Below are positions 23,889-34,320 of a stretch of DNA of 64,000 nucleotides, piece after piece. The stretch is from positions 186,001 to 250,000 of the forward strand of contig JAJNNX010000020.1 in assembly GCA_023159155.1 (NCBI GenBank), in the 5' to 3' direction. The notes under the pieces were generated by a model that searched no databases, was not told the DNA's origin, and saw only the letters and a program-made list of their open reading frames with translations. Source of the DNA: Ustulina deusta. Lineage: Eukaryota > Ascomycota > Sordariomycetes > Xylariales > Xylariaceae. A program made the translations under genes and the position numbers. How positions within the stretch are numbered: the stretch's first letter is position 1; each line of letters opens with the position of its first letter.

Positions 23889-25435
23889 ACAAAAGTTGTT
23901 GGGCAATTAATCAAAGGGTAATTCAGGAGGAATAAGAGAATGCGAACAGTCTCTCTAGTAGAGAAGTATATAAATGTTGGCAGAGTCCGCTTCTACGTAA
24001 GCTGTAACCCTCCTAGAATCGACCAAGTGGAGATTTTGCTGAAGTATGTACTAGCACTCATCCTGCACCCACTTAGCCATATGTATCCCACCACAGCTAT
24101 TCGCTATCACGACCGCCCACACTTCTTGTTTATATACATAACAACTCCTCGGATCCAGACTATCGGGTCCAACATTCCAAAAAGAAACATTTAATAAAAC
24201 CTAGGGTGCCCACCCGCATTCAAGCCAGCCACTGGGCTTCAACTACAAGGGTAGGACGTCCATCACATACCAATTCCATGCTTTCTCAGGCATGTCGCAT
24301 CATGCAAAAGCTTCTTTCAAGTCACTTCCGAATCAATGGCATGAAACTCGCGTGCGGTCGCCTTTCCACAAAGGGCTTTATCCAAGTCCTGTAGAATGCA
24401 GACCGCCCGTGTTCTCCCGTTCTAGCCAAAACATAAGATGCCCAGTAACAACGTTATATTTGGGCTTGGTTTTACATACCCCTCACAATATAGGTATAAG
24501 CGAGAAGGTAGGTGACCTCGAACGCTAGGCATCGCCCGTAGCACGCACCCAGCCACCCAATCCAAGCTGTACGAGGCGACCTAGCTCAGTGGATCCGTCT
24601 GCTCGTATGCCTGTCTCCTCAACGTCCTGCAGGATTCTATCGATGCACTGAGTGCCCCTGCTGCGGAGAGGTGAAGGATGTGAGCGATGGCATGATGGAT
24701 GGCCAAGAGCCGCGGCGAAGGGGGATATATTGCCCTAGTAGGCGTTGGGTACAGCGTACGAGTGACTGAGAGATGACCTCGGAAGAAAGCGGACGGCAGA
24801 AGAAAAACAATTGAACTGCTTAATGGCGGACGGTCTCGCACGCGATGCATCGAATGTAGTGTGGCAAGCAACGCAATCCACTCCACGGAAGGGCCTCTTG
24901 GCGTGGGTTACACTACATCCACGAGTATACGAAATCTGGTGGTTTTGCCGTGGACGCTTACCACGGCTGTTCCTAACTAGTTAGGCTAGGTTTAGGCCTA
25001 AAATTTCTTCACAACTATATTTTTTTCTATATCCTTCTCATGTAATGAATAAAACAGAAATTAATATTATCATGACCTCTTTTAACGTGCGCTGTACAAG
25101 TGTTGGAACTAACACACGTGCAAAGGTCTTCTCTACGACGATACGGACGCCTTGCGGTAGAAATTGGGATTATAGTCAAGAATTCCAACTCGTCGCCATA
25201 CATCTGCCTGATTGAGTCATGTCTACGTGAATGCTATACTTATTTCGTGACGTCCATAATAGTCTACAACCACTGACCCTTTCTAGTATTTCAAGATTGA
25301 AGTCTTGGGTACGTAACAATTCTGATTGCGAATTATCTGTAATACGAGAAACAGAGTTCTTATGCCGATCCTCGGCAATTGTCTGAGGCGTTCCTTTGAC
25401 ACATTTCGTAACCTGGTTTTCTATATCGAGCCGGC
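23889..25435. other. Intergenic region, no supported gene
   Basis: Open frames at 23940-24194, 24206-24528 and 24581-24886 lack family resemblance and good start contexts. The minus-strand frame at 25176-25442 (MNCRLDIENQVTKC) is hydrophilic and unassigned. The stretch near 24960-25080 is AT-rich. Confidence 0.4.
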
Positions 25436-25505
25436 AGTTCAAACCTTTCTATCTTCGAGGTCGGATGGGTAGCAGGACGTGAAGCGGTTGCGGGTATCGT
25501 GCTTG
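25436..25505 (+). repeat. 70-bp fragment shared with 23078-23149 (inverted)
   Basis: This stretch and the minus strand of 23078-23149 match over most positions (shared blocks such as GAAGC..TTGCGGG and TGCTTGTTTCC). The match covers an intron-acceptor pyrimidine tract and the first 20 codons of the exon at 23132. Here the acceptor CAG has become GAG. It is a short duplicated remnant. Confidence 0.6.
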
Positions 25506-25834
25506 TTTCCATCTTTCGTCTCTAGGGTCTTAGTCTTGACTCGCTTTGAAGCGGCTTTATTGTCATGCGAGCTCTGTCCCTTTCTGAGCGCATCGCCGGG
25601 GGGTCGGGATTGAGAAGTGGTTCGTAGTGGGCTTTAGCCGTGGCACCGTCTTGGAAGCCAGCTTTGGCAGCAAGCTTCTCCCAATTGACCTAGCAATACA
25701 TTAGCTATGCCGACGAAGCTTGAAGAATGTCATCAACGCACAATTGGCTTCGTCTCAAAGCATTCCTAGACTTTGGCGACAGCCATCATGTCGCTTGCGG
25801 TGATCTGGTTGGAAATCGCGTGATCGGGTGACAT
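25436..25834 (-). pseudogene. SANT/Myb-like small nuclear protein, nonsense plus frameshift
   Basis: The minus strand from the ATG at 25834 reads MSPDHAISNQITASDMMAVAKV, then TAG, then ECFETKPI. An intron (GTGCGT ... GCTAATG ... CTAG) follows, and then VNWEKLAAKAGFQDGATAKA and HYEPLLNPDPP. W-x2-LA-x3-GF-x3-TA is a Myb/SANT-type DNA- or histone-tail-binding helix pattern seen in short fungal proteins. Two defects are visible: the in-frame TAG in exon 1 (CAG expected, a C-to-T change) and a one-base shift at the C6 run. After the shift the Lys/Arg-rich tail (KAASKRVKTK) continues in another frame. The last 70 bp overlap a duplicated fragment of the neighbouring unknown gene, so the tail may be partly foreign. 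Not functional as read. Confidence 0.55.
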
Positions 25835-25839
25835 TTTGT

Positions 25840-26633
25840 TCTGCTGTGAGAATTACTGCGTTCGTATGCTATCGAGAGGGCGCGGGCTTTGGGAGATGCG
25901 ATTGCCGGTGACGTGGGTTGACAGCAATACAGAAGTGGGTGATATGGAACAATGGGGAGGGGGGATGAAATCAGATTATCTAGGGGTCGAACACAAGAAA
26001 CAGTACACTGGCCTGCCCCGCGCGTTAGTTCTATACAACCACGCTAGCGTTACGTAGAGCCACGCGGGGTAGAACGCGACGCGACCGGAACTAATCTACC
26101 CCATTCCACTCACGACTGTTCGCAGCTAAGCTAGGTAGCCTACTAGGCGGGATAATGTCATTCCTTACACCCTTACAAAGCACTTCTAGTTAAAAACCCA
26201 GAACAGATATTACCAAGACTTGGAAAGTGTTAATTGCAAGAAAAACCAGTAGTTTGTATAGAATAAACTAGTAAGCAACGAATGGCGTTTAATGTTACAT
26301 CCTAGCTACTTGCTCAAGATAGCACTACAATAGAAGTCAAGGCCAAAATATTTCAGTTTGTTCTCCCTAGGCTCTCCTTGGCTACTTGGCACAGTCCTTG
26401 CATAGCGAACTGCTCATGGGATAAGCGCGGCTATTAGCACGCCAGTTCGCAATAAAGAGTACTAGCAAATTAATAACTATGGCCTTCTGAGTCGCCTTTA
26501 GCTCCGTATCGTCGTTAACATAATGATCGTCGGGCGTCCTGACCCACCAATGCATGCGGCCTAGACTTCCGATACTAATACGGATCCTATTGTTCCAGCT
26601 CCCTTCTTCGGCGCTAGTCTTTTAATACTGTGG
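25840..26633. other. Intergenic, no supported gene
   Basis: Mixed composition. One 73-codon frame at 25836-26057 has no family resemblance. Nothing else seen. Confidence 0.4.
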
Positions 26634-27181
26634 CTACACTACATCTAAGGCTTTCCGTTGAGCTTCGGCGGCTAGGAGTGCTCTGCCAAGGCATGTTGGG
26701 TTGGAGTTTGGGAGTACGGTATTGGCGACGCGCTGAAGCTGAAGGAGGGTCTCTTTCGCTGATAATTCGGAGTCGTCATGGCCTCGCAATGCTGGGGTGA
26801 CGGTACCGTCCGGATTGGACCACCTTTCAATATGTTCTAGTGTAATCGGACCTCGTCCCCAGCCAAATGTTTCCATGGCGTTCGAGATGTGTACTGGCTG
26901 TTCGCGGCGCAACGTAACGAACGCATCGTGGACGTATTGATGTTTGACCCTGAAGTAGATAAATAGTTAGTGTATGACCTGAAAAACCTCAGTCTAACAT
27001 ACCAGGTAGCTTCGTTGAGGATGCTTGCCTAAAGCTTCCCCAGATCAGGGCAGCGAACCCAGACACCGGCGTCTCTGCCATCGGGCACATGCTCCTCGCC
27101 ACAGCGTGCGCATGTGGCGACGATGGAGACTTGGGCAGTAGCGGGCCGCCAGTACGGGATATTGGCGCTGGCGGTATTCAT
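26634..27181 (-). pseudogene. Unknown 164-codon protein with one nonsense codon
   Basis: Minus-strand exons 27181-27003 and 26949-26634 join across a 53-bp intron (GTATGT ... CTAACTA ... TTCAG) and total exactly 165 codons. The start MNTASANIPYWRPA is followed by an ATCARCGEEHVPDG...WVRCP segment (C-x2-C ... C, perhaps metal-binding). The second exon includes VKHQYVHDAFVTLRREQPVH and NAMETFGWGRGPITLEHIERW. Codon 51 is TAG (27031-27029) between GKL and ASILNEATW; a former CAG fits, a single RIP-like change. Everything else is open, so it was disabled recently, is read through, or is mis-sequenced. Family not recognised. Confidence 0.5.
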
Positions 27182-27299
27182 AATGTCGTCGCGAGTTTGT
27201 ATCGAAGGCGCTGGGAGGAGGGTACTATACTTGAACGGTAGATGGCTGCAGACGGATGGAGCCACTAGCCTGGAAGAAAAAGGGACTATGAAACACGCT

Positions 27300-28098
27300 G
27301 TGATCTGGAAAATGTTGTAGTTTCAAGGCAGAGAGGATTTAGGAAGGTCTTGCATACCTATCCAGCCCCACCCCTGTTATCAGGAGTGACATCATAATCA
27401 TCATAATAGAGGTCAATTAGATCTTCAGCTTTTTGACACTCCTCAATTATTCTATCAAAACAATAGTTTTAGTTGAATTTTTTACATAAATCGAAAGCGC
27501 ATATTTAATGCTATGTCCGTGTAATAAAAATTTGTTGATAGATAATGCCGCTAGCGGCCGCACAAATTGAGGTAGATAGGTACGTTCCAGCCTCAAGGAG
27601 CCCCAAAGAACTACGACGCAGAATCTACCGAATTCGTGCCACTTGACCTTCTGGATTGTGGTTTGCACGTTCATACACTTTAGGACCAATCGATTAAACG
27701 AGGCGAAAAAGAGACTGCAAGGCTTGCAAAGGCTTTATAATTAAGTTTTATAAACGGACCGTTTTAGGTGAATAAACGGAAATAGTGGTGTTGGTAACAG
27801 TAGTTATTTCAGCGACGTCTGGCACAAGCAAAATTAGGTGGGAATAGAAGTATCTATAAATATTTTTCTGTTTAATACACCCCACTTAGATAGCACTGCC
27901 ACCTTGGATTCCAGGCCTATAGCTAGTCCCGCCTACCTATACCAAACTTGATTCAGCTACTCACTTTCCCACCAAGTATGATAATTCCTTACCACTTCAC
28001 AATTATCCTATCTTGAACCGTACATTTGTCAGTCTTAATACGCGATCACGAAGACCTCCAAGATTGCTATTGATGCGAAAACTAGCACCTTCACAAAG
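27300..28098. other. Upstream region of the kinase-like gene
   Basis: AT-rich 27400-27880, then a more pyrimidine-rich leader at 27900-28098 ending in CACAAAGATGGCT, a good start context. No gene seen on either strand. Confidence 0.4.
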
Positions 28099-29298
28099 AT
28101 GGCTTCCCGTCTCATGGCATACGAATCGACAGACTCCTGGTCTGTTGAGTTTGTGTGCAAGAGTTATGACGAGAGAGGCGTGAAAGGAGCCGAACCCACA
28201 AAACGCTGGTTAAGTCTTATTGTACGTTTCTCGCGCTCAAAGTGGCACGTCCGAATTACTTTTCACGGCACGCTCCAATCGAGCGCTAGAGTCTTCCCCA
28301 AAAGGACAAAGCGTCGAAACGATCTGCAAAACCTCTGTCTTTGCATCGACTTCAAGCAACTCCGGCTCTTCGATAACACGGTCACAGAGCTTCTCGTCAC
28401 ACATAGCTCCAATACAAACAGCTACAAACTTCCGTTGCTTAGGTTTCCCGATGCAGACAACGGATACGCTACCAGTGCCAACTTCCTCTGTGCCAGCGTG
28501 CAAGAAGATCCATTACGAGTACGGTTTCCTCTCTACTGTCCTAGGGGTAGCGCCCCTGCTAAAGAGTTGTCGGACATCATGAAAATGCAAGAACTCGAAG
28601 CAGGTGTCTATGAAGCACGGGTTGATGGCGACCAAGCCCTGTACATCTATAAGGAAATAGAGCGACCCCTTTACGTCCCCAGGGATAGTGAAGTCCTAGA
28701 ACAAGAGCTGCGAAACCTGGAACTGCTTCGCGGCACAGAAGGTATAGCATGGCTAGTCGCCGCAGTTGTTTCTAACAATCCATACCAGACCACAGACGGA
28801 GAGAACAGTACGACAGTGCTACGAGGAATCCTTCTGGAGCATTATCCAAATGGCACATTAAAATCTGCGTTACAATCGCCAAAGCCCCAAATGGATGGAC
28901 GATGGCTGGTATGGGGCCTACAGATTGCCGAAGCACTTGCCTGCCTTCATAAGAATGACCTCACGCATATGGATTTGAAGCCATCGAATGTGATGATCAA
29001 CGCAGAATGGAATGCTGTGGTAATCGATATTAGTGGAATTGGCGGTGTGACTTCTGAGTGGTTATCCCCAAAGCTGCACAAAGAACCTGACCCACTATCA
29101 CAGAGTCAAGAAGTACGGAAGCAAAATGATTTATGGGCGCTAGGGAAGATCCTATCTGCGATGACTGAAGTCTCAACGGGTGTGGATAAGGAGCTATTGG
29201 AGAGTGTTGCATGGGCTGCGATACAGGTGCCTGCATGTATTTCCCTTGGTGATGTGATATTCAGGCTTTCTGTAACGAACTCGCCACATATCACCTGA
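28099..29298 (+). CDS. Kinase-like protein; last residues supplied by an LTR (399 aa)
   Basis: A single open frame. The C-terminal half is a protein-kinase fold: K185 in IYKEIE (ATP lysine), a PNGTLKSALQ hinge region, the catalytic loop HMDLKPSNVM (H290, D292, K294, N297) and D310 in VVIDISG where DFG is usual. The N-terminal 150 residues are unassigned. The catalytic Asp, Lys and Asn are present, so activity is possible, although HMD replaces HRD and DIS replaces DFG. Most like cytosolic fungal Ser/Thr kinase-like proteins of unknown substrate. A solo LTR enters after S391, so the final VTNSPHIT is encoded by the LTR. Joining the two host flanks gives a native end of SRKVSE and a stop at 29730, five residues beyond S391. 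The catalytic domain is untouched. Confidence 0.72.
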   Translation: MASRLMAYESTDSWSVEFVCKSYDERGVKGAEPTKRWLSLIVRFSRSKWHVRITFHGTLQSSARVFPKRTKRRNDLQNLCLCIDFKQLRLFDNTVTELLVTHSSNTNSYKLPLLRFPDADNGYATSANFLCASVQEDPLRVRFPLYCPRGSAPAKELSDIMKMQELEAGVYEARVDGDQALYIYKEIERPLYVPRDSEVLEQELRNLELLRGTEGIAWLVAAVVSNNPYQTTDGENSTTVLRGILLEHYPNGTLKSALQSPKPQMDGRWLVWGLQIAEALACLHKNDLTHMDLKPSNVMINAEWNAVVIDISGIGGVTSEWLSPKLHKEPDPLSQSQEVRKQNDLWALGKILSAMTEVSTGVDKELLESVAWAAIQVPACISLGDVIFRLSVTNSPHIT

Positions 29299-29707
29299 GA
29301 GGTATGGGCGACACTTCGGGGGTTCTTGATTTGCAGGTAACAATAGACGAGGCAACGGGGTTGTTCGTTAAAGAGGCTTTTAGGGGCTCCCACCACTAAA
29401 GAAGGACAGGGACTTCACTTAGTAGTCGGCTCATTTAGTATGAGGTAAATGAGTGTATAGAATTGATGGCTAAGAAACTAAGCTAAGGGAGTGGCTAGAT
29501 ACATGTTGGATACGAGATTATATAGAAGACGAAGGTGAGGCACTCAGGGTCTCCCTGAGTGCTGTGATCTAAGTGATCTAATGGATCTATAGCTCAGACA
29601 GATCCCATAGATTCATGTCACGTGACCCAACACGAGAGACAGGAATGAGGCGGGGACATTTTCTCCATGCCAGATCTGCGACCTAAAAAGAACAAGGGTT
29701 CGTAACA
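29271..29707 (+). mobile_element. Solo LTR, 437 bp, with 5-bp target duplication CTTTC
   Basis: Starts TGTAACGAAC and ends GTTCGTAACA. CTTTC flanks it perfectly at 29266-29270 and 29708-29712. It shares ordered blocks (CACCTGAGAGG, TTCTTGATTTGCAGGTAACA, GGGGCTCCCACCACTA, GATC-rich tract, TCACGTGAC) with copies at 35189, 44986 and 63567. There is no internal region, so it is a recombination-derived solo LTR of an LTR retrotransposon. It is little RIP-mutated and probably young. Confidence 0.93.
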
Positions 29708-29737
29708 CTTTCACGCAAGGTCTCTGAATGACATCTC

Positions 29738-30035
29738 CTAGAAGTCGTCCCAGTCGATGTCGTCAGCGTCAAACCCGCCATCTGTGATGCCGTCTGCGTT
29801 ATCACATTTATTTAGCATGAATAAGCCAGCATATTGAATGCGCCTTACCTGGACCGTCGCGGCGACCTCCAGGCTCCTTGTCGCATCCATCTTCATAACA
29901 AAGCATTCCTGTTGTTTTCGAATCCTCACTGCCGCTGTCACACACCTTCTTTTTTTCCTTTGCGTCGTCGCAAGGGTTTTTGAGGCTCTTCTTCCAGTGT
30001 CCACAGGTATGGACACGGATAGTAAAGATACACAT
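29738..30035 (-). CDS. Small Cys-rich acidic-tailed protein (80 aa)
   Basis: Exons 30035-29849 and 29793-29738 on the minus strand join across a 55-bp intron (GTAAGG ... ACGCAG), giving 81 codons with stop. The protein begins MCIFTIRVHTCGHWKK and contains KKVCDSGSEDSK and MLCYEDGCDK. It ends acidic (DGGFDADDIDWDDF). The Cys/His pairs (CGH, C, C, C) suggest a small metal-binding protein, like short CxH-starting proteins seen across filamentous fungi; function unknown. Before the LTR insertion its stop codon lay only about 8 bp from the stop of the convergent kinase-like gene. No defect seen. Confidence 0.65.
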
Positions 30036-30667
30036 GCTGTGGACTAGAAAATGATATAGTGGATGTCTTGTAGAATGGTTTATAGACGATATTGCGATAA
30101 TACACTGGCCTCCAGGTTTATCGACCTGTCTTTATATACTCACCTAGCAACAAAGCGAGCCAATAGTTTGACTGCGGCGATAACAGCTTCAGTAATGCAG
30201 CATGGCACCCATCAGTACCATACATAACTCCACGCCATACGAGTCACCCATTTCACTCACATATTGCTACGCAGGTAACGTCACAGGAGTTGACGGGTAT
30301 CGCGAGCCTGCAATCCTATGACCGAAACAAGAAATCTGTGGGGAAAGGTAGTGAAAACGGTGGATTTACGGAGCAGTTGAAACGGGCAATGACGGATTAA
30401 GAGTTTAATGCCTTATAATATTTGCCGAAATTCTCTGACTATTAAGCTCCGCAAGTGTCCTCGGGGCAATGTGACCATCTCTCCCGCCCTAAAGTGATTG
30501 AAGTAGCAGACAACATCGTAGCCATCATCTGTTGCGATCAAACCCGCCCAACCACCGAGATATAGGATCAGGATCGAGCATCTTGTCGCTACCAAAATAG
30601 TTAACACCCCCTGCGCAGACCGATATACCTGTGGAGACTTGCTTACCTGTGCCTGGCCGTCCTTAAC
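30036..30667. other. Spacer between two small minus-strand genes
   Basis: The minus-strand frame 30607-30413 (VLTILVATRC...) could be a second exon of the mini-gene at 30754, because an acceptor (CTGCGCAG) stands before it. It is hydrophobic at first and not convincing. Nothing else seen. Confidence 0.3.
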
Positions 30668-30754
30668 TTAACCACAGCTGGGACATTTGATAGGTTTTCC
30701 ATCTGGGCCGGTCAATACGTGACCACTGCACGTTGTGCACTCTTTGCCGCCCAT
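30668..30754 (-). CDS. 28-aa zinc-ribbon-like mini-protein or first exon
   Basis: The minus strand from the ATG at 30754 reads MGGKECTTCSGHVLTGP, then DGKPIKCPSCG and TAA. Two C-x2-C knuckles 17 residues apart form a minimal zinc ribbon. Twenty-four further bases (VKDGQAQ) lead to a good donor (CAG/GTAAGC), so the TAA may be a former CAA and the gene may have continued into another exon. Reported because it is shorter than usual gene-finding limits. Confidence 0.42.
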   Translation of the reverse strand: MGGKECTTCSGHVLTGPDGKPIKCPSCG

Positions 30755-31101
30755 TCTATCTGTGTCAGGGGTGGAGGTAGAGGGTTTGATATCTTAAGCG
30801 ACTGCTCTCAATACGATGCGTTTAGCTGTCGAAAAGAGTTGAAATGATTAGATCTGTGCCTAGCTTTGGTGGGAAAGTTTGAGTTTTATGCACTCGCTTA
30901 GATGATATTTTTAGGCAACAATCGCGCGTTGGGCTCGCTCCTGTGAGCTAAACGTGACTTTAACCTTGGGGCCACCGTGTAAAATACGCGCGTCACGTGA
31001 TGGGTGGACAGCAGGGTGCATATCATGGCATGTGACAGGACTCGCGGTGATTTACCCTCCTCTATTTTGTAAACACTAGTCTTAAGTGTATTATCAGTAA
31101 C

Positions 31102-32329
31102 ATGCCCATTGACCTTGACGATCTACCTCGCTGCAGTTGTGGGGCTGTATTCTTAACAGATGAAAACCTTAGATGTCATACTCAGGAGAACGAGAAATGT
31201 ATCAGCTTCTTTAGGGAACTCATGCGTTTTGCTTCTACACAGCTTGCGCAATTCCAGATTCATTCACGAACCCAGGACATAGACGATATCGCTGATGATA
31301 AACCCTGCAGGAAGCATAGAGATACAGAGGGACGATTCCACTGTCCTAGATGGGGCTGTGATTTCAAGGCTACGAAGCCGAATCACCTACTGAAGCATTA
31401 CGGACGATGTAGGCTGGGCATTCATCTAATCATGCGTCGGGGTTTCCGGGATACTAACTTAGTTCGCAGACATACCTCTCTATAACGAACCACCGTGTGT
31501 ATGCTGTGGCAAACCAGCCGAAACAATCGGCCAATTTCTTGACCATGCCAAACTACACACCAGTGACAATGGCGATAGTGTAGCGAAGAAGGAATACCTA
31601 CCGAAGAGATGTGAAGAATTGCGCAAGATTCGTGATGGACAATTGGAACTTGAAACGACGAAGGTTAAGCCAACTTCCGGGTCCGCGAGTAAGAAGAGGA
31701 AGCGAAAGAGGACAGCAACATCGGCCGCAATCGATCGCGATTTGCCCTCTTCTCAACCAATGTCACGCATGTCATCGCATCAGAATGCGGCATCATCACT
31801 CGATGCTATCGCGGTCCAGTGCGATCCCCAGAGGCTTTCCCATATATTCACTGTACACACCGAGCCAGGTCCCCATGAAAATCGACATCCCAGCCCCGGT
31901 CGTAGTGCAGGCATATCGCAGCTTGAAGGATCTACCTACGAATTCCAACCACCTTCCGAAAACACAAACTCCAGGTTACAAGCAGCAGAATATGTTGAAT
32001 CGGGTATCTCGCCGTTGGAACCTGGTCCGGCAACAATTCAGGACACCAGGCCCCAGGGGAACATGTTCATAATGCAGCCCAACGCCCACGTAAATGCTCG
32101 GCATGTCAATATGCTTCCGCGTCTAGGAAATGATTCGATTTCAAGTCAAGACGCTGGATTTGACACCAATGCGGCTATGAATATCATGGTGCAGTCAGTG
32201 CATCCGCCGCCACTCCAACAACAGGCTATACAATATGCGAACCTGAACATGAATAACTTCATCGGGCCGGCAACGATGTATACGGACTTTAGTCCCGTTG
32301 TTAGCACCTTGAATTTTGCTACGCAGTAA
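31102..32329 (+). CDS. C2H2-type zinc-finger protein (388 aa)
   Basis: Exons 31102-31408 and 31470-32329 join across a 61-bp intron (GTAGGC ... ACTAACTT ... CGCAG) to give 389 codons with stop. The N-terminus has CSCGAVFLTDENLRCH (C-x-C...H), CPRWGCDFKATKPNHLLKH (C-x4-C-x12-H type) and, after the intron, CVCCGKPAETIGQFLDHAKLH, so three irregular fingers lie within the first 150 residues. A basic stretch KKRKRKR near residue 190 is a likely nuclear signal. The rest is Ser/Pro/Gln-rich and disordered, as in fungal transcription factors. The stop lies 38 bp from the stop of the convergent gene at 32368. It appears intact. Confidence 0.7.
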
Positions 32330-32367
32330 GCGAACAGATGAGGAACTAAAACATTCTCTATTCTCTT

Positions 32368-33150
32368 TTATATAGATCGCTCTGTTGCCATAAATTGAAA
32401 ATTTGCCCCGACCTCATCACTCTGCAAATCCTCGACCTCGACTTCTAGCTCCCGGGACCATTTATTCAGGATCATTAACGGTGGAGGAATTCGATCATCG
32501 GGGAAGAACACACTGAGGAGCACGTCGTTCTTCGTAAGAGTGAAAGCGATGCGGGCGTCGACAAGAACTCTATCAAGTATCAGCTCGTGTAACAGAACGT
32601 AGGTAGAAGTCAGCCTACAAGGCGCCATTGTCAAATGTGAATCTCCTACGTTTGCAATTTGCATTGATGAGCGAAGATTCCGTATATTCAAGCAAAGGCT
32701 CCACGGGCTGGTTTTCCTCGTTGTTCTTTATGATAGGCAGACGGTGGTTTTGAGAGCCGACCCAGTACTCCACTTCCGAACCTTTGCTGCATAGGTGAAC
32801 CGCAGGGATGAAGAAAGTCTCTGGGCCACCACGCGAGAAGCTGTAGATGCGCTTCGGTTTCTCGCTGTAAATCAGGCTGTGCCCGAGGGTGACCCTTTTA
32901 TAGAACTCTCTCCAGACACGACGAATACGCTGGGATGACTTAGAATCACCTTCGGATACTGCGTGGTGAGCCTTACAGGATTTAGTATGATGACCTTGAG
33001 GAAGTCGATGCCATATGGCGTCACAAACCGCCTTCCTCGATCTTCCAGATCGTTAAAGCGCTCCCCGGCAACAGGATCTTCTAAGTCGTAACAACCATCT
33101 CTCTCGAGACATTCTTTGATTTTTTTTTCGCGCAACACGGTTGAAGCCAT
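32368..33150 (-). pseudogene. Unknown protein gene with two frameshifts
   Basis: The minus strand from the ATG at 33150 reads MASTVLREKKIKECLERDG ... RFVTPYGIDFLKVIILNP ... HPSVFVV. It then changes frame near 32905-32915 to WREFYKRVTLGHSLIYSEKP ... YSFSRGGPETFFIPAVHL ... YWVGSQNHRLPI ... FTFDNGAL. Near 32620-32640 it changes again to RVLVDARIAFTLTKNDVLL ... SRELEVEVEDLQ, ending at 32368. The three pieces have consistent composition and follow one another directly, and I see no splice sites at the joins. Either the gene is decaying or the assembly has indels. Family unknown. Convergent with the C2H2 gene. Confidence 0.55.
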
Positions 33151-34320
33151 GCGTAATTGTGTTTATCGTGCGTGACGTGAACCATGCTTGCCAAATTTCG
33201 ACCCCTCCCCCGCAGGGCCGGTTATAATTTTCTCGGAATAGAACACTCGCTTTGCTCCGAGATTCAGTTTTTCACCCCAGTTTTCATTCCTTCCGTTTCA
33301 AAGACCGTTTCGGTCTTTTACGTTATTCGGAGGTATCGCTTACATAACAATACACAAAGTCAGCACTAAGACCGTGATAGGCTAGGAGCGAATGGCCGGG
33401 AAGGCCCATCTAATATATAATCCTTGCATGGGAGCCAAAACATACCCATTTCAGCGCAGCCAAGCCGGGTGGAAGGGAACAATTCTGTTCCCCTCAATCC
33501 TGCAGACGATGGGCAGATAGCCCCCTCCCTCTTTTGCATAGCTAAATCTTAATCTGGGAATTAAGATTGTAACTTTTTAGGTATGAAGAGCCCATTTAAA
33601 TTGGCTTGGTTTCCATCCCAATATTATAGCGAAACAATGGATAGGGATAAACGTTCCTTTTGCGAGGATATTCCCAGCGAAGATATCTAAGATTGGTGTC
33701 TTTGCAACCCCTTGCGATGTGGAAAAATTTACATTCCCTTTCTGCGCGCGCATTGGAAGTGCATCGCTCGTATACATCTCAGGCTGGTATGACACCTTGA
33801 GTCTAGGTATGCTAAATTAGGTTAATCGATTTCCTGGAAGACTGTAAGACCTGTCCAAGTTCGACATAGCCGTCGAGCCTCTTGTACGCCCGTTCCTATT
33901 GCTGTTGGCTCGTGAAGAAGCGACACCATTTCTAGATACCCCTGGCTATGCTTCGTGAAATACCGTACGCGACTTTCTAGTTACTATTATCGATTATTTT
34001 GAGAGTAAAGGGGACGCATTAGCTGGCTGGTTTCTCGTCACGTGTATGGCCGAATCAGCTTCGTAAGGCAAGTGTCATGAAGGAGATGTAGAAGCTCTAT
34101 TAACTTGATACACCGAATCGGCTCAAAGATGCGCCTAACGCGAACGGTAATGTAGCAGCAATTATGAAGCTATAGGAAGGCAGACTATAGGCACGCCACA
34201 GATCGAGTGTGTATGGCTTAGCCGACGCAGACCTAGCATAGCCACTGTAGCGTCCAACCTTTTCATCGACATAATATTGTACAGGGTTACTGCGCTTCAT
34301 AGTAACATATTCTCTGTTTC
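33151..34320. other. Intergenic, two weak minus-strand ORFs
   Basis: The minus-strand frames at 33795-33577 and 34300-34100 (MKRSNPVQYYVDEKVGRY, with a hydrophobic SFIIAATLPFALG segment) are unassigned and may be exons or chance. The 33370-33530 stretch has ordinary composition. Confidence 0.3.

Noticed and set aside
24575..24650. tRNA-like GACCTAGCTCAGTGGATC segment
   Set aside because: It resembles a D-arm only; no T-arm (GGTTCGANTCC) or acceptor pairing can be formed.
27550..27565. GCTAGCGGCCGC (NheI-NotI-like), possible vector join
   Set aside because: The flanks are ordinary fungal intergenic DNA with no vector or marker sequence.
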